From Streptomyces fulvorobeus (GTDB taxonomy: Bacteria; Actinomycetota; Actinomycetes; Streptomycetales; Streptomycetaceae): a stretch of DNA of 64,000 nt. Made by a program: the position numbers and the translations under genes. The DNA lies in the NCBI RefSeq assembly GCF_013167895.1, contig NZ_BLWC01000001.1:5766001-5830000 (forward strand). The letters run 5' to 3'. Positions 35,792 to 44,078 of the stretch are shown here, in pieces. The notes below the pieces were generated by a model, which saw nothing but the letters and a program-made list of their open reading frames with translations, was not told the DNA's origin and did not search any database. The stretch's first letter is position 1. Each line of letters starts with the position of its first letter.

Positions 35792-37849
35792 ATGACCCGC
35801 CAGGAGTTCGAGCGGCATCTGCTGCCGCTGGCGCGCCGGCTGAACGAGCTCCTGCACGCCCGGCCCTTCGACCCGGCGCCCGCGCACCAGGTCGGGGAGG
35901 CGCTGGTCGCCGCGCACTGCACGGACCCGGACGCGCTCAGCTCCACGCTCGGCGTCATCGACTCCTACCTGGTGCTCTACTGCGGAAGGAGCGGATCACC
36001 TGAGCTCTCGACCGAGGACAGCCGCGCCCGCTGCGCGCGGATGCAGCACGCGCTCGCCGGCGGATTCACGCTGGCTCTGCGCGAGCGGACCCTCACCGAG
36101 CAGGAGGCCATCGCCCGCTCGGCGCTCGCCGCCCGCTCCCAGGCCGAACACGCCCTCCACGCCACCGAGGCACGGTTCCGCGCGGTGTTCAAGGACGCGG
36201 CCATCGGCATCGGCATCGCGGACCTGGACGGCAACATCCTGGAGGTCAACGACACCCTCACCCGGATGTTCGGCGGCCTCGAACACCACGTCCGCAGCCA
36301 CAAGGTGCACGAATGGGTCCACCCCGAGGACTCACCCCAGGTGTGGAAGTACTACAACGAGCTGGTACGCGGCGAACGCGAGCACTACCACGTCGAGAAG
36401 CCCTACTTCCGCAACGACGGCACCGTCCTGTGGACCAACCTCACGGTCTCCCTGCTGCGCGACTCCGAGGGGCGGCCCGAATACCAGCTCGCCCTCATGG
36501 AGGACACCACCGAGCGCCGGCTGCTCAACCTGCGGCTGCGCTACGAGGCCACGCACGACGCGCTCACCGGGCTGCCCAACCGGACGCTGTTCTTCGAGCG
36601 GCTGGAGAAGACCCTCGCGGCGAAGAACGGAACCCGCTTCGGGCTCTGCTACCTCGACCTCGACGGCTTCAAGGCGATCAACGACAGCCTGGGCCACGCG
36701 GCGGGGGACCGGCTGCTCGTCGAGGTAGCGGACCGGCTGCAGAGCTGTGCGACCGCTCCGGGCGAGATGGTGGCGCGGCTCGGCGGCGACGAGTTCGTGG
36801 CCCTGACCACCGGGCCGCACACCGAGGACGAGGTCGACGAACTGGCCTGCCGGATTCTCGGGGTGCTCGCCACGCCGATCCGGCTCGACGGCCGCGAGCT
36901 GACCGTACGGGGGTCCATCGGCGTGGTCGAGGGGCCGGCCGCCGGCGCGCGGACAGCCGCCGAGGTGCTGCGGAGCGCCGACATCACGATGTACCGGGCC
37001 AAGTCGGCCGGCGGCAACCGCTTCGAACTCGCGGACGCCGAGGCCGACGCCCGCGCGATCACCCGGCACGGGCTGACCACGGCGCTGCCCGCCGCGCTGG
37101 ACCGGGGCGAGTTCTTCATCGAGTACCAGCCCCTGGTGCACCTCGGGGACGGCAGCGTGCACGGCGCGGAGGCGCTGGTGCGGTGGTGTCATCCGCAGCA
37201 CGGGGTGCTCGGCCCCGACCGGTTCATCCCGCTCGCCGAACACACCGGTCTCATCGTCCCGTTGGGCCGGTGGGTGCTGGAGGAGTCCGTGCGGCAGGCC
37301 AACTTCTGGAAGGAGCGGCACAGCGACGGAGGGCCGCTGCGCATCAACGTCAACCTGTCGCCGACCCAGCTGCACCACCCCCGGCTGGTCGCCGAGACCG
37401 TGGACGTACTGGAGCGCTCCGGTCTGGAGCCGGGGGCGCTCTGCCTGGAGGTCACGGAGTCCGCGCTGATCGGCGCCGACGACGACCTCCTCAAGCCGCT
37501 GCGGCAGCTGGCGGAGATGGGTGTCGACATAGCGCTCGACGACTTCGGCACCGGTTACTCGAACCTGGCCAATCTCCGGCGGCTGCCGGTGAGCGTGCTC
37601 AAGCTGGACCGCTCGTTCACCCAGGGCATGCAGCAGCACCCGGCCGACCCGGTCGATCTGAAGATCGTCGAGGGCATCGTGTCGCTCGCCCACAGCCTCG
37701 GTCTCGCGGTGACGGTGGAGGGTGTGGAGACCGGTGCCCAGGCCGAGCAGCTGCGGCAGCTGGGCTGTGACACGGCCCAGGGCTGGTACTACGCCCGCCC
37801 CGGCGCCCCGGACCGTATCCACGCGCTGCTGCTGGCCGACGCCGTGTGA
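35792..37849 (+). CDS. rmdA: RmdA-like PAS-GGDEF-EAL c-di-GMP turnover protein
   Basis: A 685-aa open frame. An N-terminal helical segment is followed by a PAS/PAC (about 125-245; FRAVFKDAAIGIGIADLDGN), a GGDEF domain (about 250-410, intact RLGGDEFVAL) and an EAL domain (about 425-675; GAEALVRW, LEVTESALI, ALDDFGTGYSNLANL, KLDRSF, VEGVET). It would hydrolyse, and perhaps make, c-di-GMP. Position beside LysR-sdhCAB matches, from memory, S. coelicolor rmdA (SCO0928), a phosphodiesterase affecting development. In-frame text upstream (LRRFATIWSRAIFPSTATS) has no start. One extra C in the C5 run at 35699-35703 joins it to GTG 35673, which is probably the true start. Confidence 0.85.
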   Translation: MTRQEFERHLLPLARRLNELLHARPFDPAPAHQVGEALVAAHCTDPDALSSTLGVIDSYLVLYCGRSGSPELSTEDSRARCARMQHALAGGFTLALRERTLTEQEAIARSALAARSQAEHALHATEARFRAVFKDAAIGIGIADLDGNILEVNDTLTRMFGGLEHHVRSHKVHEWVHPEDSPQVWKYYNELVRGEREHYHVEKPYFRNDGTVLWTNLTVSLLRDSEGRPEYQLALMEDTTERRLLNLRLRYEATHDALTGLPNRTLFFERLEKTLAAKNGTRFGLCYLDLDGFKAINDSLGHAAGDRLLVEVADRLQSCATAPGEMVARLGGDEFVALTTGPHTEDEVDELACRILGVLATPIRLDGRELTVRGSIGVVEGPAAGARTAAEVLRSADITMYRAKSAGGNRFELADAEADARAITRHGLTTALPAALDRGEFFIEYQPLVHLGDGSVHGAEALVRWCHPQHGVLGPDRFIPLAEHTGLIVPLGRWVLEESVRQANFWKERHSDGGPLRINVNLSPTQLHHPRLVAETVDVLERSGLEPGALCLEVTESALIGADDDLLKPLRQLAEMGVDIALDDFGTGYSNLANLRRLPVSVLKLDRSFTQGMQQHPADPVDLKIVEGIVSLAHSLGLAVTVEGVETGAQAEQLRQLGCDTAQGWYYARPGAPDRIHALLLADAV

Positions 37850-37862
37850 GTGTGAGGGGGAG

Positions 37863-37899
37863 GGGCGGGCGCCGGGCGGTCACCCGTCACCGCCCGCCC
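37863..37899. terminator. Terminator between GGDEF-EAL and LysR genes
   Basis: GGGCGGGCG (about 37863-37871) pairs with CGCCCGCCC (37891-37899). It lies in the 30-bp gap and runs into the end of the LysR gene, serving both convergent genes. Confidence 0.6.
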
Positions 37900-38782
37900 G
37901 CCCTCGCTCAAGGAGCACCCTCTGCAGCTCCCGCGCCGCCCGCGGCGGTGCCACGTCACTGCGGTGGGCCAGCGCGATCGTCCGCCGCAGGCCGGGCGGT
38001 GCGAGCGGTGTGGTCCGCAGTTCGTGCCCGGCCCGTTTCGCGACCATGCTCGGTACCACGGCCACGCCGAGTCCCGCCCGCACGAAGCCGAGTACCGCGT
38101 CCATCTCGCCGCCCTCCACCGTGAACGACGGCTCGAAGCCCTCGGCCCGGCACGCGGCGACGGTCAGCTCCCGCAGGTCGTAACCGTGCCGGAACATCAC
38201 CAGCGGCTCGCCCTGGAGATCCGCGATCCGCACCGTGCCCCTGCGCCCCGGGGCGGGCCCCGCGGCCGACGACACCACGACCAGGTCCTCGTGGAGCAGC
38301 TCCACCGCGGTCAGCGCGGGCGACGCGGCCGGCAGGGGAAGCACCACGAGCGCCAGATCCAGCGCGCCGCGCGCCAGCTGCCGTACGAGGTCGCGCGAAC
38401 CGCCCTCCTCCAGCAGCAGCCGGATTCCGGGGTGCAGATCGTGGAAGGCCCGCAGCACGTCGGGCAGCAGACCGGTGCACAGGCTGGGCGTGGCGCCGAG
38501 TCTGACGCGCCCCCGGCGCAGCTGGACCAGCTCCTGCACCTCGTGCCGCGCGGTATCGGCGTCGGCGAGAATCCGGCGGGCCAGCGGAAGCAGGGCCTCG
38601 CCGGCGTCGGTCAGGTCGATGTTGCCCCTGGCCCGGCTGAACAGCTCGGCGCCCAGCTCGCTCTCCAGCGCCTTGATCTGCTGGGACAGCGAGGGCTGCG
38701 AGACGTGCACCTCCTCGGCGGCACGGGTGAAGTGCCGGGCCTCGGCCACGGCGACGAAGTAGGTGAGCTGCTGGAACTGCAT
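37880..38782 (-). CDS. LysR family transcriptional regulator
   Basis: A 300-aa LTTR. The N-terminal winged HTH reads MQFQQLTYFVAVAEARHFTR, AAEEVHVSQPSLSQQIKALE, ELGAELFSRARGNIDLTDAG. The C-terminal co-inducer domain (about 90-295) includes VRLGATPSLCTGLLPDVL and GLGVAVVPSMVAKRA. It is divergent from sdhCAB with a 96-bp gap that carries an ATAG-N7-CTAT dyad of LysR type, so it probably controls the dehydrogenase operon and itself. Start MQFQQL is the family norm; a few upstream codons are in frame. Confidence 0.9.
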   Translation of the reverse strand: MQFQQLTYFVAVAEARHFTRAAEEVHVSQPSLSQQIKALESELGAELFSRARGNIDLTDAGEALLPLARRILADADTARHEVQELVQLRRGRVRLGATPSLCTGLLPDVLRAFHDLHPGIRLLLEEGGSRDLVRQLARGALDLALVVLPLPAASPALTAVELLHEDLVVVSSAAGPAPGRRGTVRIADLQGEPLVMFRHGYDLRELTVAACRAEGFEPSFTVEGGEMDAVLGFVRAGLGVAVVPSMVAKRAGHELRTTPLAPPGLRRTIALAHRSDVAPPRAARELQRVLLERGRAGGDG

Positions 38783-38804
38783 GGGCCGACGATAACCTCC
38801 CACG

Positions 38805-38819
38805 ATAGCGACAGCCTAT
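38805..38819. promoter_or_regulatory. LysR-type operator (T-N11-A) between lysR and sdhC
   Basis: ATAGCGACAGCCTAT is a 15-bp dyad with the T-N11-A pattern, 23 bp upstream of the LysR start and about 20 bp upstream of the candidate -35 of sdhC. Confidence 0.5.
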
Positions 38820-38840
38820 GGAGATGAGCCGTTCCATGTC

Positions 38841-38871
38841 TTGGACTGATCAGGCCCTCGGCCCTTAGCGT
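38841..38871 (+). promoter_or_regulatory. Candidate sdhC promoter, leaderless transcript
   Basis: TTGGAC (38841-38846), a 19-bp spacer and TAGCGT (38866-38871). The start point would fall within about 7 bp of GTG 38873 / ATG 38879, and no ribosome-binding site is visible, so sdhC is probably read from a leaderless message. Confidence 0.4.
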
Positions 38872-38878
38872 CGTGTCC

Positions 38879-39586
38879 ATGGCACTGGCAACACGGACGG
38901 GCCGGCGGCCGTCCATGACGCGCACGCTCTGGGACTCGACCGTCGGCAAGAAAGTGATCATGGCCGTGAGCGGCCTGGTCATGCTCCTCTACCTCGTCGT
39001 CCACATGATCGGAAACCTGAAGATCTTCTTCGGGGCCGGGGAGTTCAACCACTACGCCCACTGGCTGCGCACCATGGGCGAGCCCTTCCTCCACCACGAG
39101 TGGGCGCTGTGGCTCGTCCGGATCGGCCTGGTCGCCGCCGTCGTCCTGCATGGGGTGTCCGCGTACCACCTCAGTCGCCGCGACATCAGGGCCCGCCCCA
39201 GCGGCTACGTCCACAGGAAGCCTCGCGCCGCCTACGCCACACGCACCATGCGCTGGGGCGGGATCATCCTCGCCCTCTTCATCGTCTGGCACATCCTCGA
39301 CCTGACCACCGGCACGGTGCACCCGGGCGGATTCCAGTCCGGACGCCCCTACCAGAACGTCATCGACACCTTCTCGACCTGGTACGGCAACACGGTCTAC
39401 ATCGTCGCGGTGCTCGCCCTCGGCCTGCACGTCCAGCACGGGTTCTGGAGCGCCGCGCAGACCCTCGGCGTGGGCAACGCGACCCGCGACCGCATCCTCA
39501 AGACGACGGCCAACGCCCTCGCGCTGGTGCTGACGGCCGGTTTCGTCGCCGTGCCCGTCGCTGTCATGACCGGAGTGGTGAGCTGA
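38879..39586 (+). CDS. sdhC: Succinate dehydrogenase/fumarate reductase cytochrome b subunit
   Basis: A 235-aa membrane subunit with five helices (about 25-45, 75-96, 120-142, 168-190, 205-230). SMTRTLWDSTVGKKVIMAVS, LYLVVHMIGNLKIFFG, LRTMGEPFLHHEWALWLVR and IIVxWH-like FIVWHILDLTTG contain the His residues that ligate heme b in the single-subunit (type B) anchors. It anchors SdhAB and passes electrons between succinate/fumarate and the quinone pool. ATG 38879 or GTG 38873 may be used. It is the first gene of sdhCAB, 1 bp before sdhA. Confidence 0.9.
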   Translation: MALATRTGRRPSMTRTLWDSTVGKKVIMAVSGLVMLLYLVVHMIGNLKIFFGAGEFNHYAHWLRTMGEPFLHHEWALWLVRIGLVAAVVLHGVSAYHLSRRDIRARPSGYVHRKPRAAYATRTMRWGGIILALFIVWHILDLTTGTVHPGGFQSGRPYQNVIDTFSTWYGNTVYIVAVLALGLHVQHGFWSAAQTLGVGNATRDRILKTTANALALVLTAGFVAVPVAVMTGVVS

Positions 39587-39587
39587 C

Positions 39588-41537
39588 ATGAGTGACTACA
39601 CGCAGTACGGCACGGGCGCGCCGCTCGTCGACGAGAAAGCCCCGGCGGGCCCCGTCGCCGACCGCTGGGACACCCGCCGCTTCGAAGCCAAGCTGGTCAA
39701 TCCGGCCAACCGCCGCAAGCACACGGTCATCGTCGTCGGCACCGGCCTCGCCGGCGGCTCGGCCGGTGCCACGCTCGCCGAACAGGGCTACCACGTCGTC
39801 CAGTTCTGCTTCCAGGACTCACCCCGCCGCGCCCACTCCGTAGCCGCCCAGGGCGGCATCAACGCCGCGAAGAACTACCGCAACGACGGCGACTCCGTGC
39901 ACCGGCTCTTCTACGACACCGTCAAGGGCGGCGACTTCCGCGCCCGCGAGTCCAACGTCCACCGGCTCGCCCAGATCTCCGTCGAGATCATCGACCAGTG
40001 CGTCGCCCAGGGCGTGCCCTTCGCCCGCGAGTACGGCGGCCTCCTCGACAACCGCTCCTTCGGCGGTGTCCAGGTGTCCCGCACCTTCTACGCCCGCGGC
40101 CAGACCGGACAGCAGCTCCTGCTCGGCGCGTACCAGGCACTCACCCGGCAGATCGCCGCGGGCAACGTCGAACTCCACGCCCGTACGGAGATGCTCGACC
40201 TGATCGTCGTGGACGGAAGGGCCCGTGGCATCGTCGCCCGCGACCTGGTCACCGGGGAGATCGACACCTACTTCGCCGACGCCGTCGTCCTGGCCAGCGG
40301 GGGGTACGGCAACGTCTTCCACCTGTCGACGAACGCCATGAACTCCAACGCCACCGCTGTCTGGCGCGCCCACCGCCGCGGCGCGTACTTCGCCAACCCC
40401 TGCTTCACCCAGATCCACCCCACCTGCATCCCGCGCACCGGCGACCACCAGTCCAAGCTGACGCTGATGAGCGAGTCACTGCGCAACGACGGCCGTATCT
40501 GGGTGCCGAAGGCGAAGCGGGACGAACGGCCCGCGGGCGAGATCCCCGAGGACGAACGCGACTACTACCTGGAGCGCATCTACCCGGCCTTCGGCAACCT
40601 CGTGCCCCGCGACATCGCCTCTCGCGCCGCGAAGAACGTCTGCGACGAGGGCCGCGGAGTCGGCCCGGGCGGCCAGGGCGTCTACCTGGACTTCGCCGAT
40701 GCCATCGCCCGGCTGGGAAAGGCGAAGGTCGAGGAGAAGTACGGCAACCTCTTCGACATGTACGCGCAGATCACCGCGGAGAACCCGTACGAGACGCCCA
40801 TGCGCATCTACCCGGCCGTGCACTACACGATGGGCGGCCTCTGGGTCGACTACGACCTCCAGACCACTGTCCCCGGCCTCTTCGCGATCGGCGAGGCGAA
40901 CTTCTCCGACCACGGCGCCAACCGCCTCGGCGCCTCCGCGCTGATGCAGGGTCTCGCCGACGGGTACTTCGTCCTGCCCTCCACGATCAACGACTACCTC
41001 GCCCGCAACCCGCACACCGACGACGTCGACGCCACCCATCCGGACGTCGCCGCGGCGGTCGCCGAGACCGAGGACCGGATCAACCTCCTTCTCTCCATCG
41101 ACGGCGACCGCACCCCCGACTCCTTCCACCGGGAGATCGGCGAACTCATGTGGGAGTTCTGCGGCATGAGCCGGACCGAGGAGGGACTGCGCAAGGCACT
41201 CGGCCGGCTCCCGCGCATCCGGGAGGAGTTCTGGCGCCGCATCAAGGTCCCCGGCACCGGCGAGCAGTTCAACCAGTCGCTGGAGAAGGCCAACCGCATC
41301 GTCGACTACCTGGAGCTCGCCGAGCTCATGTGCCTCGACGCCCTGCACCGCGCCGAATCCTGCGGCGGCCACTTCCGCGAGGAGTCCCAGACCCCCGAGG
41401 GCGAGGCCGCCCGCCGGGACGAGGAGTTCTCGTACGTCGCCGCCTGGGAGTTCCCGGGCACGGGCGGCGCACCCGTCCTGCACAAGGAAGACCTCGTCTT
41501 CGAGTACGTCCACCCCACTCAGCGGAGCTACGCATGA
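39588..41537 (+). CDS. sdhA: Succinate dehydrogenase/fumarate reductase flavoprotein subunit
   Basis: A 649-aa catalytic subunit. The Rossmann FAD site VIVVGTGLAGGSAGATLAEQ (about 46-65), the covalent-FAD histidine in RAHSVAAQGGINAAKNY (about residue 83), active-site HPTCIPRTGDHQ and HYTMGGLWVDYD, and the capping C-terminal region are all intact. It oxidises succinate to fumarate at the inner membrane face. ATG follows the sdhC stop by one base, and sdhB overlaps its stop. As I recall, S. coelicolor carries this as a second sdh set (SCO0922-0924), separate from the main TCA-cycle enzyme. Confidence 0.93.
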   Translation: MSDYTQYGTGAPLVDEKAPAGPVADRWDTRRFEAKLVNPANRRKHTVIVVGTGLAGGSAGATLAEQGYHVVQFCFQDSPRRAHSVAAQGGINAAKNYRNDGDSVHRLFYDTVKGGDFRARESNVHRLAQISVEIIDQCVAQGVPFAREYGGLLDNRSFGGVQVSRTFYARGQTGQQLLLGAYQALTRQIAAGNVELHARTEMLDLIVVDGRARGIVARDLVTGEIDTYFADAVVLASGGYGNVFHLSTNAMNSNATAVWRAHRRGAYFANPCFTQIHPTCIPRTGDHQSKLTLMSESLRNDGRIWVPKAKRDERPAGEIPEDERDYYLERIYPAFGNLVPRDIASRAAKNVCDEGRGVGPGGQGVYLDFADAIARLGKAKVEEKYGNLFDMYAQITAENPYETPMRIYPAVHYTMGGLWVDYDLQTTVPGLFAIGEANFSDHGANRLGASALMQGLADGYFVLPSTINDYLARNPHTDDVDATHPDVAAAVAETEDRINLLLSIDGDRTPDSFHREIGELMWEFCGMSRTEEGLRKALGRLPRIREEFWRRIKVPGTGEQFNQSLEKANRIVDYLELAELMCLDALHRAESCGGHFREESQTPEGEAARRDEEFSYVAAWEFPGTGGAPVLHKEDLVFEYVHPTQRSYA

Positions 41538-42280
41538 AGCTCACCCTGCGCGTCTGGCGCCAGCCGCACGCCGAAGCCCCCGGCGCCATGGCCACCTACG
41601 AAGTCGACGGCATCTCCCCGAACATGTCGTTCCTGGAGATGCTCGACACCCTCAACGAGGAACTCGTCCTCGACGGGGACGAGCCGGTCGCCTTCGACCA
41701 CGACTGCCGCGAGGGCATCTGCGGCGCCTGCAGCCTCGTCATCAACGGCGACGCGCACGGCCCGGAGCCCACCACGACCTGCCAGCTCCACATGCGGTCC
41801 TTCCAGGACGGCCAGACGATCGATGTGGAGCCGTGGCGGGCCGCCGCCTTCCCGGTCGTCAAGGACCTGGTGGTGGACCGCTCGGCCTTCGACCGGATCA
41901 TCCAGTCCGGGGGGTACATCTCCGCCCCGACCGGCACCGCACCCGACGCGCACGCGACCCCCGTGCCCAAGCCCGACGCCGACTTCGCGTTCGAGCACGC
42001 CGAGTGCATCGGCTGCGGCGCCTGTGTGGCGGCCTGCCCCAACGGGTCGGCGATGCTCTTCACCTCGGCGAAGGTCAACCACCTCAACGTCCTGCCCCAG
42101 GGCGCGCCCGAGCGCGAGACGCGGGTCCTCGACATGGTCGCCGCCATGGACGAGGAGGGGTTCGGCGGCTGCACCCTGGCGGGGGAGTGCGCCACGGCCT
42201 GCCCCAAGGGCATCCCGCTGCCGTCGATCGCCGCGATGAACAAGGAGTGGCTGCGCGCCACCCGCAAGGTGCGGCGCTGA
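41534..42280 (+). CDS. sdhB: Succinate dehydrogenase/fumarate reductase iron-sulfur subunit
   Basis: A 248-aa protein. The plant-ferredoxin-like [2Fe-2S] site is FDHDCREGICGACSL plus a distal Cys in TTTCQLH (about 57-88). The C-terminal [4Fe-4S]/[3Fe-4S] ligands lie in ECIGCGACVAACPNG (about 158-172) and CTLAGECATACPKG (about 213-226). It carries electrons from SdhA to the membrane anchor. ATG overlaps the sdhA stop (ATGA). The operon ends here; the next gene is convergent. Confidence 0.92.
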   Translation: MKLTLRVWRQPHAEAPGAMATYEVDGISPNMSFLEMLDTLNEELVLDGDEPVAFDHDCREGICGACSLVINGDAHGPEPTTTCQLHMRSFQDGQTIDVEPWRAAAFPVVKDLVVDRSAFDRIIQSGGYISAPTGTAPDAHATPVPKPDADFAFEHAECIGCGACVAACPNGSAMLFTSAKVNHLNVLPQGAPERETRVLDMVAAMDEEGFGGCTLAGECATACPKGIPLPSIAAMNKEWLRATRKVRR

Positions 42281-42333
42281 CGGCTCAGGAGAGCCCTATG
42301 GCCCGGTGGCGCCGGGGGGCGGGCCGGCGCGGC

Positions 42334-43347
42334 TCACGCGCCGGTCAGGCCCGCGATCCGGGCGAGACCGCGCAACGAGTCCACCATGCCCTGCCGGTCG
42401 TACGAACTGGTGGTGACCAGCACTTCGTCCGCCCCGGTTTCCTCGATGACCAGGTCCAGTTCCGCGGCGACCTGCTCCTCCGTGCCTGCCACGTGACCGC
42501 GCAGCCCGCTCTCGAAGAGATCCCGCTCCTTCCCGGTCATCGCCAGCGCCTCGATCCGCCCGGCCGGGGCGAGCGGCGGGAAGGAGCCGCGCGTCCGCGA
42601 GTACGCCATGGACCACGCCTCCGGGACGAGCAGCCGCCGGGCCTCCTGCGGGGTCCCCGCGACGGCGACCGTGCCCGCCACGACCACATAGGGGGCCGCC
42701 GACCAGGCTGACGGGCGGAAGTCCCGCCGGTAGCCCTCGACGGCACGCACGAGTCCGTGCCGGCCGCGCAGATCGCCCACGACCAGGGGGAGGCCGGCCG
42801 CCGCCGCGATGGCGGCGCCCTCGCCCGTCGCCAGGACGTACGGGGGTATGCGGAGCCCCTCGGCGGGATAAGCGTGCACCTGGGGGTACGCCCGCTGGGT
42901 ACCGTCGAGCCAGCCCAGCAGCTCGGCCAGTTGGGCCGCGAAGTCCCCCGCGTCCTCCTTGCCCCGGCCCAGGGCCCTGCGGATGCCGTCGGTGAAGCCC
43001 ACCGACCGGCCGACGCCCATGTCGATACGCCCGGGGAACAGGGAGGCGAGCACCCCGAACTGTTCCGCCACGACGAGGGGCCGGTGGTTGGGCAGCATCA
43101 CTCCGCCGGTGCCCACGCGGATGGTGGAGGTGGCGGCGGCGACCGCGGCGGCGAGCACGGTCGGCGCCGAACCGGCGACGCCGGGCACGCCGTGGTGCTC
43201 GGAGACCCAGAACCGGTGGAACCCGAGAGCCTCGGCCGTGGCCGCCAGTCCTACGGTGTCCCGCAGCGCCTGCGCGCCGTCGTGCCCCTCGCGGGTACGG
43301 GAGCGGTCGAGGACGGAGAAACGGGTACGTGCGATCACAGAGCTCAC
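42334..43347 (-). CDS. LLM class flavin-dependent oxidoreductase
   Basis: A 337-aa luciferase-like monooxygenase of the short-chain MsnO8-like group. FHRFWVSEHHGVPGVAGSAP, TIRVGTGGVMLPNHRPLVVA, LFPGRIDMGVGRSVG and a C-terminal VAAELDLVIEETGADEVLVT are family hallmarks. It uses FMNH2 or F420-type flavin to oxidise an unknown substrate. GTG 43347 start. It is convergent with sdhB and divergent from the HAD gene (71-bp gap). Confidence 0.87.
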   Translation of the reverse strand: MSSVIARTRFSVLDRSRTREGHDGAQALRDTVGLAATAEALGFHRFWVSEHHGVPGVAGSAPTVLAAAVAAATSTIRVGTGGVMLPNHRPLVVAEQFGVLASLFPGRIDMGVGRSVGFTDGIRRALGRGKEDAGDFAAQLAELLGWLDGTQRAYPQVHAYPAEGLRIPPYVLATGEGAAIAAAAGLPLVVGDLRGRHGLVRAVEGYRRDFRPSAWSAAPYVVVAGTVAVAGTPQEARRLLVPEAWSMAYSRTRGSFPPLAPAGRIEALAMTGKERDLFESGLRGHVAGTEEQVAAELDLVIEETGADEVLVTTSSYDRQGMVDSLRGLARIAGLTGA

Positions 43348-43418
43348 GTCTGGTTCAACGCCTTCGCCACCCGGGGATTCCCCGGGGCACCGGCCGTCCA
43401 GCCCTTAGGCTCACCACT

Positions 43419-43907
43419 GTGAGAGACGACGCCCGGCCGCTGGCCGTATTCGATCTGGACGGCACACTCGCGGACACCACCCACCGGCAGCACTTCCTGG
43501 AGGGCGCCCGGCGCGACTGGCAGGGCTTCTTCTCCGCCGCTGCCGACGATCCGCCGCTGGCGGAGGGCGTCCGGCTGGTCCTCGCGAGCGAGCGGGAGTG
43601 CGAGGTGGTGTATCTGACCGGACGGCCGGAGCGCTGCCGCCGGGACACGCTGGCCTGGCTGGCACGGCAGGGGCTGCCGGACGGGCGCCTGCTGATGCGA
43701 CGCGACGACGACCGGCGCCCCGCCCGCCTCACCAAGCTGGAGATGCTGAAGCGGCTGGGCCGGGAGCATGACGTACGAGTCCTCGTCGACGACGACGAAC
43801 TGGTCTGTGACGCGGCCGAGGCGGCCGGATTCGCGGTGACCCGGGCCCGCTGGGCGATGCCCTCGCCCGTCCTGGAGGACGCGCAGGAGCGCGAGGGCCG
43901 CACCTGA
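43419..43907 (+). CDS. HAD-superfamily hydrolase
   Basis: A 162-aa phosphatase-like protein with all four HAD motifs: AVFDLDGTLADT (Asp nucleophile pair), VVYLTGRPERC (Thr), LTKLEMLKRL (Lys) and RVLVDDDELVCD (acidic pair). The cap is minimal, as in the small 'polynucleotide kinase 3'-phosphatase-like' members. The substrate is unknown. GTG 43419 lies about 7 bp after a TAGGCT -10 box with no ribosome-binding site, so the message is probably leaderless. Confidence 0.8.
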   Translation: MRDDARPLAVFDLDGTLADTTHRQHFLEGARRDWQGFFSAAADDPPLAEGVRLVLASERECEVVYLTGRPERCRRDTLAWLARQGLPDGRLLMRRDDDRRPARLTKLEMLKRLGREHDVRVLVDDDELVCDAAEAAGFAVTRARWAMPSPVLEDAQEREGRT

Positions 43908-43910
43908 CCG

Positions 43911-43931
43911 GCCTGCTCACCGGAGCAGCCC
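43911..43931. terminator. Small hairpin between HAD and dodecin genes
   Basis: CTGCTC (43913-43918), loop ACCG, GAGCAG (43923-43928). A perfect 6-bp stem between convergent genes. Confidence 0.45.
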
Positions 43932-43936
43932 CGGCC

Positions 43937-44041
43937 CTACGGCGCGTCGTCGAGCCGGAAGCCCACCTTCAGACCCACCTGGAAGTGCGCGATCCGGCCG
44001 TCCTCGATGTGTCCGCGTACCTGTGTCATCTCGAACCAGTA
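43937..44041 (-). pseudogene. Dodecin, C-terminal half only (cut by prophage)
   Basis: Reading leftward from 44041, 34 codons give YWFEMTQVRGHIEDGRIAHF, then QVGLKVGFRLDDAP and a stop. This is the end of dodecin, a ~70-aa flavin-storage protein that forms a dodecamer. The N-terminal half is missing: beyond 44041 the frame has no start and meets a stop within 12 codons, and a serine integrase gene begins at 44079. So the prophage appears to have inserted in the dodecin gene. The missing half should lie at the far end of the prophage. Confidence 0.8.
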
Positions 44042-44050
44042 CGGGACATC
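44030..44050. other. Probable left attachment junction of the prophage
   Basis: Homology to dodecin stops near 44041 (last good residues are the WFEMTQ segment), followed by sequence of lower GC that leads into the integrase promoter. The exact crossover dinucleotide cannot be fixed without the right junction. Confidence 0.55.
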
Positions 44051-44078
44051 ACTTGCAAGTCTCTGCCATACTCACGCC

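Noticed and set aside
44007..44078. Upstream extension of the integrase start
   Set aside because: The extra 24 codons run back through the dodecin junction, so they cannot belong to the phage gene; ATG 44079 behind CATACT fits.
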